From assembly GCA_003232965.1 (NCBI GenBank), contig QIKG01000165.1, positions 1-21,870 on the forward strand: DNA of 21,870 nucleotides. Reading direction: 5' to 3'. A program made the translations under genes and the position numbers. The notes under the pieces are model-generated. The model worked only from the letters and a program-made list of their open reading frames with translations. It was not told where the DNA came from and did no database searches. The stretch is from Oceanospirillales bacterium (GTDB lineage Bacteria; Pseudomonadota; Gammaproteobacteria; Xanthomonadales; SZUA-36). This document shows, in pieces, positions 8,399 to 15,645 of the stretch. Numbering within the stretch: position 1 is the stretch's first letter; each line of letters opens with the position of its first letter.

Positions 8399-8904
8399 TT
8401 GGGTAGGATGTGTCGATTACTGGCACCATATACTCCGTTGAGATCAAGATTGACGCTATTCAACATATGTTTCTCGTTCTCGAAGCATAGCTTTCGTGCT
8501 GCACTGTGCGTTTCTGCTCTCATACGTACGACACCTTCAATTCTTAAGGAGTCCAACCTCTTTATCAAACTCCCCTGACTAGAGTCTAGCAGGTGAGGGG
8601 AATTGGCCCGATATCACATATCTTTCTTAGCCATCACAGTACACGCCATTGCAGTAAGTGGGCGAAAAACCGCAGTTTGGGCTACTAGATCCAATACAGG
8701 ATATTCGTGACACACACCACATCTAATCTAGCAATGTCAGCATAGCTTAAAGTACTATCGTAGCTCATATTAAACCGTTTCAACCAAGTTTAACAACTGA
8801 AGTACGCCATCGTAAAAATGCATAAGCCTACCACTTCTGCTGCTCTCTCCCCACATCCTTACATGCTTACTTAAGCCGTTCCTCGAGAGAGGTTTAGATA
8901 AGTG
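8395..8904 (-). pseudogene. Decayed glycosyltransferase (family 4-like) remnant, C-terminal portion
   Basis: No intact gene is present, but successive minus-strand frames read like one broken glycosyltransferase. Frame one (8904-8770) gives GRLMHFYDGVLQLLNLVETV, resembling the FIGSFYxYEGLDLL start of a family 4 C-terminal domain. Frame two (8789-8685) gives MSYDSTLSYADIARLDVVCV, resembling the YYxxADVxVxP strand. Frame three (8700-8395) gives AVFRPLTAMACTVMAKKDM, resembling PLKPLEAMAxGxxVVAS, then an in-frame TGA at 8616-8614. It continues as LIKRLDSLRIEGVVRMR and ARKLCFENEKHMLNSVN, like the end helices of such enzymes. The final TGA (8397-8395) overlaps the next ATG as ATGA, the coupling seen elsewhere in this operon. 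At least two frameshifts and one nonsense codon are required. The identification is my inference from pattern similarity. Confidence 0.45.
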
Positions 8905-9249
8905 TTATAACTTGAATGAAGGCCAATCTCATTCCGCACGAATACCCAAAAAGGAAATGCTATTAACGACATGCACAACCGTAATGCCTCACCCAAACCA
9001 GCCCCCCCCCTCTAGAGCCCTCAATCCCTCGTCAAAGTAACCAACGCCAGGAATACGGTTTTGCCTAATTTCGTGATTCCACCAAGGTTAGAGAACCGAG
9101 CAGATGTCACCCAAACCTAGATCAAAAAGATATAGCCACCGTATTGAATCATGCCCAGCCTATTTGGCGAGTTTCACTCTCGATTGAATGCGTCATCTCC
9201 TTACCGGTGAAGGCCTATTCAAACGAAAATTCAGTTTCACACTACCCTG
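8905..9249 (-). other. Non-coding stretch, possible 5' part of the decayed gene
   Basis: There is no open reading frame with a credible start. The minus strand holds short open pieces in different frames, such as PWWNHEIRQNRIPGVGYFDEG (about 9087-9025) and GEALRLCMSLIAFPFWVFVR (about 8993-8934). They lie on either side of a G9 run, and adding one G would join them in one frame. An AAGGAG sequence followed at once by ATG (about 9200) opens a frame that stops after 15 codons. I do not recognise the pieces and see no terminator hairpin, transposase or RNA gene here. Confidence 0.3.
9002..9010 (-). repeat. G9 homopolymer (C9 on plus strand) in the gene remnant
   Basis: Nine consecutive G on the strand of transcription lie within the decayed region. 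The flanking open pieces are out of frame with each other, and a run of 7 or 10 G would put them in the same frame. Runs this long are prone to slipped-strand mispairing. Confidence 0.8.
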
Positions 9250-10857
9250 CTATGTCGTTTCCGTTATCGTCATATTGTTATAGTGCAAAAGAAACCACTT
9301 TGGCGTTGGGTTGCTCGCCCACCAAAGCTCCAGATCCGGCGGCGAAGCGAAATAATCACCCCAATCAAACTCTGAAAGCAACTCGAAATCTTTCATCCAG
9401 ATTGGATCTAATATCGACCCCATCTGTTGGTAGACGATAGCATAATTCGCACCCCAGCGCTCGCAATTACCTTTCACTTCGTCCGGTGTTCGCCCCCAGC
9501 ATTGAGGCGCGCCTTCGTAATTTGTTTCTGCAACAGCCCACCAATCAGGAAATAAATGTATTCCCTTTTTGCTCGCGACTTGAAGTGGCAGCTCGTGTAT
9601 CCTCCGATAACCATCAAAGATATTATTGTATTTTCCACCTGGATCGTTAAATGCAAAATAAACTCGTTCACCGAGATTAACTTCCGCCAAGAAAGTCTCA
9701 ACACCTTGCTCGAGTTCAGTATGATCAAAGGGCCGTGTTACCAGAATACTGCCAAGTCTATTCGCTTGACTAACTCTTTGGATAAAAAGAAATATACCCA
9801 ACGGACTAACTGCAAACCAGAGCGCCAGAGCAACACCCCAGCCCGGATCCGACTGAACAGCTTCGAATACAAACAAGGTCACCACAAGCATAATCAAAGA
9901 CTGCGGATCCGCTACGCGCACCAATCTTTCATTTACGAAGAGCAAAAATACACCTACAAATGGCAATACGGCAACCGAGCCGATCGCAATACTCAACAAA
10001 GAAGCGGCTAGCAAATAATGCAGCAGAAAGTATATGGTAAAAATACCAAGCCGATTCATCTCGCGGTGGTAGCGCACCTTGTTAGATGTCGCCCCGATCA
10101 TCTTCGCGAGATTCAGGAGAGACTCTAGAAGCCCACCCGATCGCAGGAGTGGCAAAATCCTAGCGCCAATGAGAATGAGCGCCGGGCCCAAAGTCCACAT
10201 GATTTGTTGATCCCCCGCTGTAACTGCCATAACAATGAGAATTGGCAAAGCAAAAAAAATGGGGGTAATCCCAGCTAGCCCCGCTGCAAACCAAGCAAAT
10301 GCCGCCAAAACCAAATTACCTTCAGATATTGCATAGAGCGCCATAGGAAACCACATCCAGCCGAGTATTTGATAATTCTGACGCACAAAGGCCATTGCGT
10401 ATGACGTCGAGCTAAAGAAAAGCAACAGAGTCACTACAATTCCCCACCAAAGCTCGACAGTATCGATCCAGATGAGGTGACTGAATACCCACATAAAGGT
10501 ACCTGCTAGGGTTGTAACAGCACCTGCATGTGCATATATATAGCTCGCTGGCAAAGCAAGATGAAACCAGTTTCTTAATGGGTAGGCACCAAGCCCAATC
10601 ACCGGGCTGACTTGATCAAGACCATAACGATCGAGATTGATCCATTGCGTCCGATAGAAAAAATTGTTGATCGCATTCTGCGGATGAAACCCAATATAGC
10701 GACTCCATTTCCCATTCAGCAGAATACGCGCTGCCCAGAGCGATTTCATCCATGCAGTGGGTATTTCCCAAAGTTGGAAGATAGGATAAAAAATAATGCG
10801 TAGCTTTTCAATCAAACTCAAGCAGGTGAATTTGCGGATAACAGCCCGAAGGTTCAT
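9250..10857 (-). CDS. Multi-pass membrane protein with soluble C-terminal domain, function unknown
   Basis: I do not recognise this 535-residue protein. Residues 1-90 are mostly amphipathic, with an odd Trp/Tyr-rich stretch (KWSRYIGFHPQNAINNFFYR, about 50-69). About nine to eleven membrane segments follow from roughly 92 to 360. The last 165 residues are soluble and aromatic-rich (for example FAFNDPGGKYNNIFDGYRR). This shape (helical bundle plus C-terminal globular domain) is seen in GT-C glycosyltransferases and YfhO-like proteins, so a polyprenyl-phosphate-sugar-dependent transferase is possible, but no catalytic motif is clear. The ATG at 10857 has AGGA about 13 bases upstream, and the gap to the wzx stop is 22 bases. 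It is followed by the decayed region. A second polymerase is a weaker alternative, since a normal Wzy is present. Confidence 0.8.
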   Translation of the reverse strand: MNLRAVIRKFTCLSLIEKLRIIFYPIFQLWEIPTAWMKSLWAARILLNGKWSRYIGFHPQNAINNFFYRTQWINLDRYGLDQVSPVIGLGAYPLRNWFHLALPASYIYAHAGAVTTLAGTFMWVFSHLIWIDTVELWWGIVVTLLLFFSSTSYAMAFVRQNYQILGWMWFPMALYAISEGNLVLAAFAWFAAGLAGITPIFFALPILIVMAVTAGDQQIMWTLGPALILIGARILPLLRSGGLLESLLNLAKMIGATSNKVRYHREMNRLGIFTIYFLLHYLLAASLLSIAIGSVAVLPFVGVFLLFVNERLVRVADPQSLIMLVVTLFVFEAVQSDPGWGVALALWFAVSPLGIFLFIQRVSQANRLGSILVTRPFDHTELEQGVETFLAEVNLGERVYFAFNDPGGKYNNIFDGYRRIHELPLQVASKKGIHLFPDWWAVAETNYEGAPQCWGRTPDEVKGNCERWGANYAIVYQQMGSILDPIWMKDFELLSEFDWGDYFASPPDLELWWASNPTPKWFLLHYNNMTITETT

Positions 10858-10879
10858 AGTAGAAATTAATCCTAAAAAT

Positions 10880-12328
10880 TTAAGTGACCCGACTTAGCCC
10901 CAGTCGAGCCCAAAGCGCTTTTCTCTCCGTCAAGCCAACCGAAAAGAAAAGCAAAAATATAATCATAACCAAGCCTGTAATAAGATCAATCCACTGCGCC
11001 CCCCCCCGGCTGACAAGGACAAACCAAGCAACATAAACCATAGCCAAAACCATTTGTAAAAACATTATCCGCATCTGAAATGGCACTTTCCAGTAGCGCT
11101 GGCTAACCACCAACGTAGCAATCACCCAAACAAGGTACGTAATCGCGGTTGCTAACGCAGCGCCTTCTCCGCCGTATGTCGGTACAAGCAGCCAATTTAG
11201 AATAATGCCAAAAATTGCACAGCCTCCCATCAGAGGAAGGTTTAGGTAAGTCTTCTCCGCCTTCCATATACCAGCACTCGCAATGAGAAAAAACCCATAA
11301 AATACTGCCTGCCAAGCGAGTATACCTACAATGGGCCAAGCATCATGAAACTCAGGGCCGGTCAACCATTGCACCAGCCAAGGAGACAGGTAGGTTAGGA
11401 TCACAATCCCCGCGCAGGCAATCCCCATATAAAGCCGCGCAATCATTCGAAACGTCTCAGGCCCGTCATCTGAGTGCATCGAGTCCATAGCGATGGGCCA
11501 CCATGCCTGGCGAAAGGTAGTAACAACGAGCACCGCAAGCATGGTGAACTTAGCGCCAACAGCAAAGATACCCAGCGCCTCACTTCCATGATAATACTGG
11601 ACAAACCATCGATCAGCTGTGCTCATAAAGTAAATCGCCAAGGCTGCAGGCACCAGGGGCGCACCAAATCGTAGCAACTGCGGCCAGAGATCCCAGTGAA
11701 TTCGATCAAACTGCCAATACTCACGGATACGAATCCAACCAACAATAGCAACCACAAACGAAGCTATCGCTGCCCCAAGAAAGAAGCCTTGAATCCCCTG
11801 ATCGAACAGAAGAACAAATATGAGCACCAGCCCCGCAGCTAGTATCGACTGCGTTAGCGTGATAGAAATATACCCCCAGGGGCGGTAGAGAAGCCGCATA
11901 ACCTCAGCACTCTGGCTCATCACCTGAGCAAAGAGCGCACCCGCAAAAGCAATCGCGAAATATTCCCAGCCCAGCTGTCCATCAAAAAACCAAGCATTGA
12001 GCAACGGCGCGGTCAGCGTTGCCAGAAGCACGATCCCGCAACCAAAGATCATGCGCCATTGCAGTATAGCTGAAATGATTCGGGCTTGCGCAATCCTCCC
12101 CTCTTCTTTCACCTTGAAGAAATACATCGATTGCGCAGAGTCCATTCCCATAACCAAAATAGCGCCTACAAAACTGCTAAGCACCGTAAGCATCTCGATC
12201 GTGCCATAGTCAGCAGGCGTGAAGATACGCGTGTAAACTGGCAATAGGAAAAAGGACAAGCTTTTAGCAAGAACCCCACCGATACCATAGATTACAGAGT
12301 CCTTAGTGAGTTGTTTAAGTCGAGACAT
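10880..12328 (-). CDS. wzx: O-antigen flippase Wzx (MOP superfamily)
   Basis: This 482-residue integral membrane protein with about 12-14 membrane segments should move the undecaprenyl-pyrophosphate-linked repeat unit across the inner membrane. The N-terminus (MSRLKQLTKDSVIYGIGGVLAKSL, about 1-24) followed by LLPVYTRIFTPADYGTIEM (28-46) is the standard Wzx/polysaccharide-transport signature. A second copy of the fold begins near FGAPLVPAALAIYFMSTADR (221-240). It starts three bases after the formyltransferase stop (TAATTAATG). An in-frame G9 tract encodes R441-G442-G443-A444, just before the last membrane segment (about 450-466). A one-base change would replace the C-terminus: G10 stops within seven codons of the run, and G8 stops after about 14. 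The family call is firm; the carried glycan is unknown. Confidence 0.93.
   Translation of the reverse strand: MSRLKQLTKDSVIYGIGGVLAKSLSFFLLPVYTRIFTPADYGTIEMLTVLSSFVGAILVMGMDSAQSMYFFKVKEEGRIAQARIISAILQWRMIFGCGIVLLATLTAPLLNAWFFDGQLGWEYFAIAFAGALFAQVMSQSAEVMRLLYRPWGYISITLTQSILAAGLVLIFVLLFDQGIQGFFLGAAIASFVVAIVGWIRIREYWQFDRIHWDLWPQLLRFGAPLVPAALAIYFMSTADRWFVQYYHGSEALGIFAVGAKFTMLAVLVVTTFRQAWWPIAMDSMHSDDGPETFRMIARLYMGIACAGIVILTYLSPWLVQWLTGPEFHDAWPIVGILAWQAVFYGFFLIASAGIWKAEKTYLNLPLMGGCAIFGIILNWLLVPTYGGEGAALATAITYLVWVIATLVVSQRYWKVPFQMRIMFLQMVLAMVYVAWFVLVSRGGAQWIDLITGLVMIIFLLFFSVGLTERKALWARLGLSRVT
10999..11007 (-). repeat. In-frame G9 tract in wzx
   Basis: The coding strand reads AGCC, then nine G, then CGCAG, encoding S-R-G-G-A at residues 440-444 of Wzx. 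The current length keeps the frame open. G8 and G10 both lead to early stops that remove the final membrane segment. Confidence 0.9.
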
Positions 12329-12331
12329 TAA

Positions 12332-12934
12332 TTACTTTACTAACTGTTGCACTAAATTTCCGTGTAGGACTCTAAGCAATAAACGCTCAGCTGCACGGTA
12401 AGCTATGGATTCGTTAACACAGTAGGACGCAGTAGGGTTCAGGCGATACATTTCCTTGTCCACAACCTCCCCTTCATCGATTCTCGATGTAACAATATGC
12501 AGAGACGCATTCTGCTCATAGGCTCCGTCCTTGATTGCCCTTTCAATAGACCCGATACCTCCATACTCAGGAACGGTTGCCGCATGTATGTTGAGTACTG
12601 GCACACCGGTGTCGATAACGTCCTTATTTACAATTAAACCCGCCCTAAACAGAATCAATCTATCAGGCTTATTTTTCTCAATAGCCTTAAGCAGATCGGC
12701 GTTGGAATTGATTCCAGGAAGCTTGCTATCCGGCCTACTACCGTCGCGCATCATTTCACAAATAGCCATCTTAATTATTAACGACAGCGAAAGAGCTCCT
12801 CTTTTGAGCAAAAAAATTACCCTCCTAAGGTTTGTCGATCTATCAATGTAAATTACGACATGTTCTGAGGCCTTGGTTTTTTGCACTGCGGCACCAGCGA
12901 TTTTATCATTTCCTAAAATAACTAAAATTTTCAT
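12332..12934 (-). CDS. Small formyltransferase-family protein, probable sugar N-formyltransferase
   Basis: This 200-residue cytosolic protein has the formyl_trans_N fold that moves a formyl group from N10-formyltetrahydrofolate, probably to an amino group of a sugar. The N-terminal strand is MKILVILGND. The catalytic triad pattern is present: N115-I-H117 in PVLNIHAATVPEYGG (112-126) and D153 in SRIDEGEVVDKE (150-161). It lacks the C-terminal extension found in many NDP-sugar formyltransferases, so it is a minimal catalytic domain. An in-frame ATG at 12970 would add 12 residues overlapping the aminotransferase, but the ATG at 12934 overlaps that gene's TGA as ATGA and begins where the fold begins. 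With a DegT aminotransferase just upstream, N-formylation of an amino sugar is the simplest role. A glycinamide-ribotide type housekeeping role is unlikely in this context. Confidence 0.8.
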   Translation of the reverse strand: MKILVILGNDKIAGAAVQKTKASEHVVIYIDRSTNLRRVIFLLKRGALSLSLIIKMAICEMMRDGSRPDSKLPGINSNADLLKAIEKNKPDRLILFRAGLIVNKDVIDTGVPVLNIHAATVPEYGGIGSIERAIKDGAYEQNASLHIVTSRIDEGEVVDKEMYRLNPTASYCVNESIAYRAAERLLLRVLHGNLVQQLVK

Positions 12935-14082
12935 TTGACTGTCACCGAAAAATTCACTGTTGAAAGACAAGTTTCATGCGCCAAAGGGCAACTGCTATTC
13001 AGTTTTGAATAACACTCTAAATCAGCGATGCTGTACTGAATCAATTCCCCCAAATGTACACCCTTCTTTGCATAATCCTGAATCACCTCAGCTCGATCCG
13101 GCACCCGCACCGTGTAGTGCGAATAAGTCGCACCTTCTACTATAGGGGGGAATACCCAGCCCTCATGCCGAGGAAGATTTTGGTCGTAATACCTCGCCTT
13201 ATCACGCCGACACTGAATGATGCGCGGGTATTTTTTGAGCTGCTTCAATCCCACGGCCGCCTCAACATCCAGCATCTTATCCAAGTAGTCGGGTGGAAAG
13301 TGAATCTGGTCATCAAGATGATAGGCTTTAGTGAACCTGTTCAGCAGCGGTGTTTTCTCTTGCAACCACCAAGTCAGCCCATAGATCTTTTCGTTGAAAG
13401 CGACATAAACCGCCAGCAGATACAATCGGCGCTGTATCGCCTTAAGCCAGTTAGCAGGTTTATAATGGGCATCTCTCCATGCTCGCACTTTATTGGCCAA
13501 AGCCTGATCCTGGAATGTGAGCATACCGCCGAAGATGCTGGTGATGACCTTACTAATATTAAAGGCATAGACTGCCACATCACCTGATGTACCGATCATT
13601 CGTCCTTTCCACTCAGCCCCAAAGGCATGGCAGCAATCCTGCATCAACCAGATCTTATGCCCGTGACGAGCCTCGGCACGCTGTACCATAGCTTCCAGCC
13701 TATCCAGATCCTGTGGGTAACCGAAGGTGTGGGTGGCGATGATGGCACGAGTGTTCTTGTTAATCGCCGCTTCGACTTCATCGAGATTCATGTTGTAGTC
13801 GTCAAGGTTTATGTCAATGAAGCGCGGAGTGTTATCGCTCAAGCTTACTGCATGCGCCACCACAGAACACGTATAGGCAGGCATAATTATTTCAGATCCC
13901 TTAACGCCGACCGCGTTGAGAAATGCCCACTGCGCCGAGCGCCCATAAGGAAAGGCTACAGCATCCACGGCCTGAAAGGTCTGCGCAAACTCTTTCTCAA
14001 ATTTCTCCACCGCCCCCCTATTGAGGCAGAAGAGCGCCTTGAATTCCGCCCAACCAATATCAGGTTTAAAACGCGGGATCAT
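12931..14082 (-). CDS. DegT/DnrJ/EryC1/StrS-family aminotransferase
   Basis: This 383-residue PLP-dependent enzyme of the sugar aminotransferase family would act in the cytosol. Visible features are FPYGRSAQWAFLNAVGVK (44-61, cofactor phosphate region), EIIMPAYTC (64-72), QDCCHAFGAEWKG (148-160, with the PLP-contacting D149 and H152) and the Schiff-base lysine K178 in AFNISKVITSIFGGML. Residues about 200-255 (KPANWLKAIQRRLYLLAVYV region) form a hydrophobic insert less usual in the family. The C-terminus stops at NFSVTVK, where relatives generally continue for some 20 more residues, so it is slightly short. No matching 4-keto or 3-keto sugar producer lies beside it, so its substrate may be made outside the window. 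It overlaps both neighbours by four bases. Confidence 0.87.
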   Translation of the reverse strand: MIPRFKPDIGWAEFKALFCLNRGAVEKFEKEFAQTFQAVDAVAFPYGRSAQWAFLNAVGVKGSEIIMPAYTCSVVAHAVSLSDNTPRFIDINLDDYNMNLDEVEAAINKNTRAIIATHTFGYPQDLDRLEAMVQRAEARHGHKIWLMQDCCHAFGAEWKGRMIGTSGDVAVYAFNISKVITSIFGGMLTFQDQALANKVRAWRDAHYKPANWLKAIQRRLYLLAVYVAFNEKIYGLTWWLQEKTPLLNRFTKAYHLDDQIHFPPDYLDKMLDVEAAVGLKQLKKYPRIIQCRRDKARYYDQNLPRHEGWVFPPIVEGATYSHYTVRVPDRAEVIQDYAKKGVHLGELIQYSIADLECYSKLNSSCPLAHETCLSTVNFSVTVK

Positions 14083-15641
14083 GTAGCGTCTCCCTCGTCT
14101 TGAACCTGCCAGTAACCTTGGCTAGCCATGTGTATGGAGACAAAATCACCCGGATTCTCCAACCGGACGTAACCAGCAGGTAACGGAGACTCATCGCTGA
14201 TCACAAGCCGATGACCAAAATTTATTCTGCGTTTATTTTTAACGGGCCATTGCTTGCTTGGTGATATTAACAAATACACCAAAGCCTGTTTAGTCCACTC
14301 GCGAAGAATGCGAAACCGAAAAAACGTCATGCAAAATAGCCTCAACACAATGAACTGCAACGGATTCGTCAACCGTTTAGGCATCGGCACGAATTTCGCT
14401 TCGATGATCAGTGTATCACCCTCCAGCTTCACTATATTTTGAAGATTGAACGCTTGAGTGCTTCCTTGCTGGCCTTTTGGATTACGAATTACCACACCCG
14501 CATCAATCATCGCGGAGGTGCTCTTGGGGAAATGTGCCACGACACCACCCTTATGGGTATTAATCACCGTATAGTGCTCAGGGCCAGCATCGATCCAAAT
14601 ACCCGCGTCAGGAAAATGACTGCGAAAAGACTCTGTGGTTTGCGAAGGAAGTAACGTCACCTCTGCATCACCTACCCGCTCATTTTCCAGCTGCGCGGCC
14701 CAACAGTAGGCATTGAACATCGGTATCAGGTTCGGCTCATCCATGGTCGAGAGCGTCACTACACGCTGCTGACTAATACTGCTCGCCATAAAGTTTGCGA
14801 GACTCGCCGCGTGCAGACTTTCCTGCGCCAACGCTAGCACACCGGCCGGATAGTAAAACCGTGTATTGCGACTGCCGTAGAGTCCACCGAAGGATCCATC
14901 CGGATGCGCAAAATGCCAAAGAAACTCGAATGACTTTTTTAAGGGCGTAAGCAGACTCCAATCTGGGCGCTGCTGGTGCACATCAGCAAGGTAATAGGTA
15001 CACAGCGACTGATAGCCGGGATCAGCCCCTTCATATTCACGAAACCAACCCTCATCAGACTGATGCTTAAGAATTTCATCAAGCAACTGACTAGCTTTGC
15101 GCTCTGACGCAGAATCTGCGGTCAAGCGATGCCAGCGCACCAAGGCAGCCACTGCCGTCGCTAGATGGTTGGATATCAATGCATGGGTTTCGTCAGCCTT
15201 GATCAGATAACCGATCATCGGCTGGATAATTTTTCGCCAACGTCGTCGCCTGTTCTCGTCTATCTCGGCATCGAGCTGATCCAGCGCACAGAGCAGATCA
15301 AAGGCAACCAGCGCGGTCACGCAGTAAGAACCCTCGTTGGGGAAGGCCTCTTCCAGACTACCATCGCTACGCGTAAGAACCTCCGCCCCCGAGAACAACG
15401 CATCTATCCGCTCGAAGAATTGTTCTTTGGGTGCTGGATAAGGCCATAGACCGCTGCGCCATAGACGCGCCATCCCATGCGCTACACCTTGAAAGGTTGC
15501 ATTCCCAAAGTCAATCAATCCCCAGGCCCAGTAATAACGATCACCCACACCATAGCTCCGACTAGTTCGGTCTGTATCCATCAATGCCAGCAAACGCGGC
15601 AAGTTCTGCTGGACTTCTTTGAGATAAATATTCGCAACCAC
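14079..15641 (-). CDS. Heparinase II/III-like alpha/alpha-toroid protein, putative polysaccharide-active enzyme
   Basis: This 520-residue protein has an N-terminal all-helical region (about 1-280) and a beta-rich C-terminal region (about 330-515), the architecture of heparinase II/III-type lyases. ISNHLATAVAALVRWH (156-171) matches the Asn-His helix of such enzymes. DEGWFREYEGADPGYQSLC (196-214) and GGLYGSRNTRFYYPAG (252-267) are further aromatic and acidic motifs consistent with an active cleft. I see no signal peptide: the N-terminus MVANIYLKEVQQNLPRLLAL is amphipathic, so it is probably cytoplasmic, which is odd for a lyase. It starts with GTG four bases after the methyltransferase stop and overlaps the aminotransferase by ATGA. 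It may instead be a non-catalytic or prenyltransferase-like toroid. Its function within the decoration cassette is unknown. Confidence 0.6.
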   Translation of the reverse strand: MVANIYLKEVQQNLPRLLALMDTDRTSRSYGVGDRYYWAWGLIDFGNATFQGVAHGMARLWRSGLWPYPAPKEQFFERIDALFSGAEVLTRSDGSLEEAFPNEGSYCVTALVAFDLLCALDQLDAEIDENRRRRWRKIIQPMIGYLIKADETHALISNHLATAVAALVRWHRLTADSASERKASQLLDEILKHQSDEGWFREYEGADPGYQSLCTYYLADVHQQRPDWSLLTPLKKSFEFLWHFAHPDGSFGGLYGSRNTRFYYPAGVLALAQESLHAASLANFMASSISQQRVVTLSTMDEPNLIPMFNAYCWAAQLENERVGDAEVTLLPSQTTESFRSHFPDAGIWIDAGPEHYTVINTHKGGVVAHFPKSTSAMIDAGVVIRNPKGQQGSTQAFNLQNIVKLEGDTLIIEAKFVPMPKRLTNPLQFIVLRLFCMTFFRFRILREWTKQALVYLLISPSKQWPVKNKRRINFGHRLVISDESPLPAGYVRLENPGDFVSIHMASQGYWQVQDEGDAT

Positions 15642-15645
15642 AGGC

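Noticed and set aside
8399..9249. Possible insertion sequence in the long gap
   Set aside because: I found no terminal inverted repeats, target duplication or transposase-like peptide. The minus-strand pieces instead look like a decayed glycosyltransferase.
9144..9440. Plus-strand open frame of 98 codons partly in the gap
   Set aside because: Most of it is antisense to the end of the membrane protein gene. The translation is low-complexity and shows no recognisable fold.
11881..11888. GGCGGTAG, the core of the ops/JUMPStart element recognised by RfaH
   Set aside because: It lies on the plus strand inside wzx, opposite to the direction of transcription and far from any operon start. The codons for L-Y-R-P explain it.
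13054..13587. Open reading frame of 177 codons on the plus strand
   Set aside because: It is antisense to the DegT aminotransferase, which has a full set of PLP-binding motifs. Its composition is that of a shadow frame.
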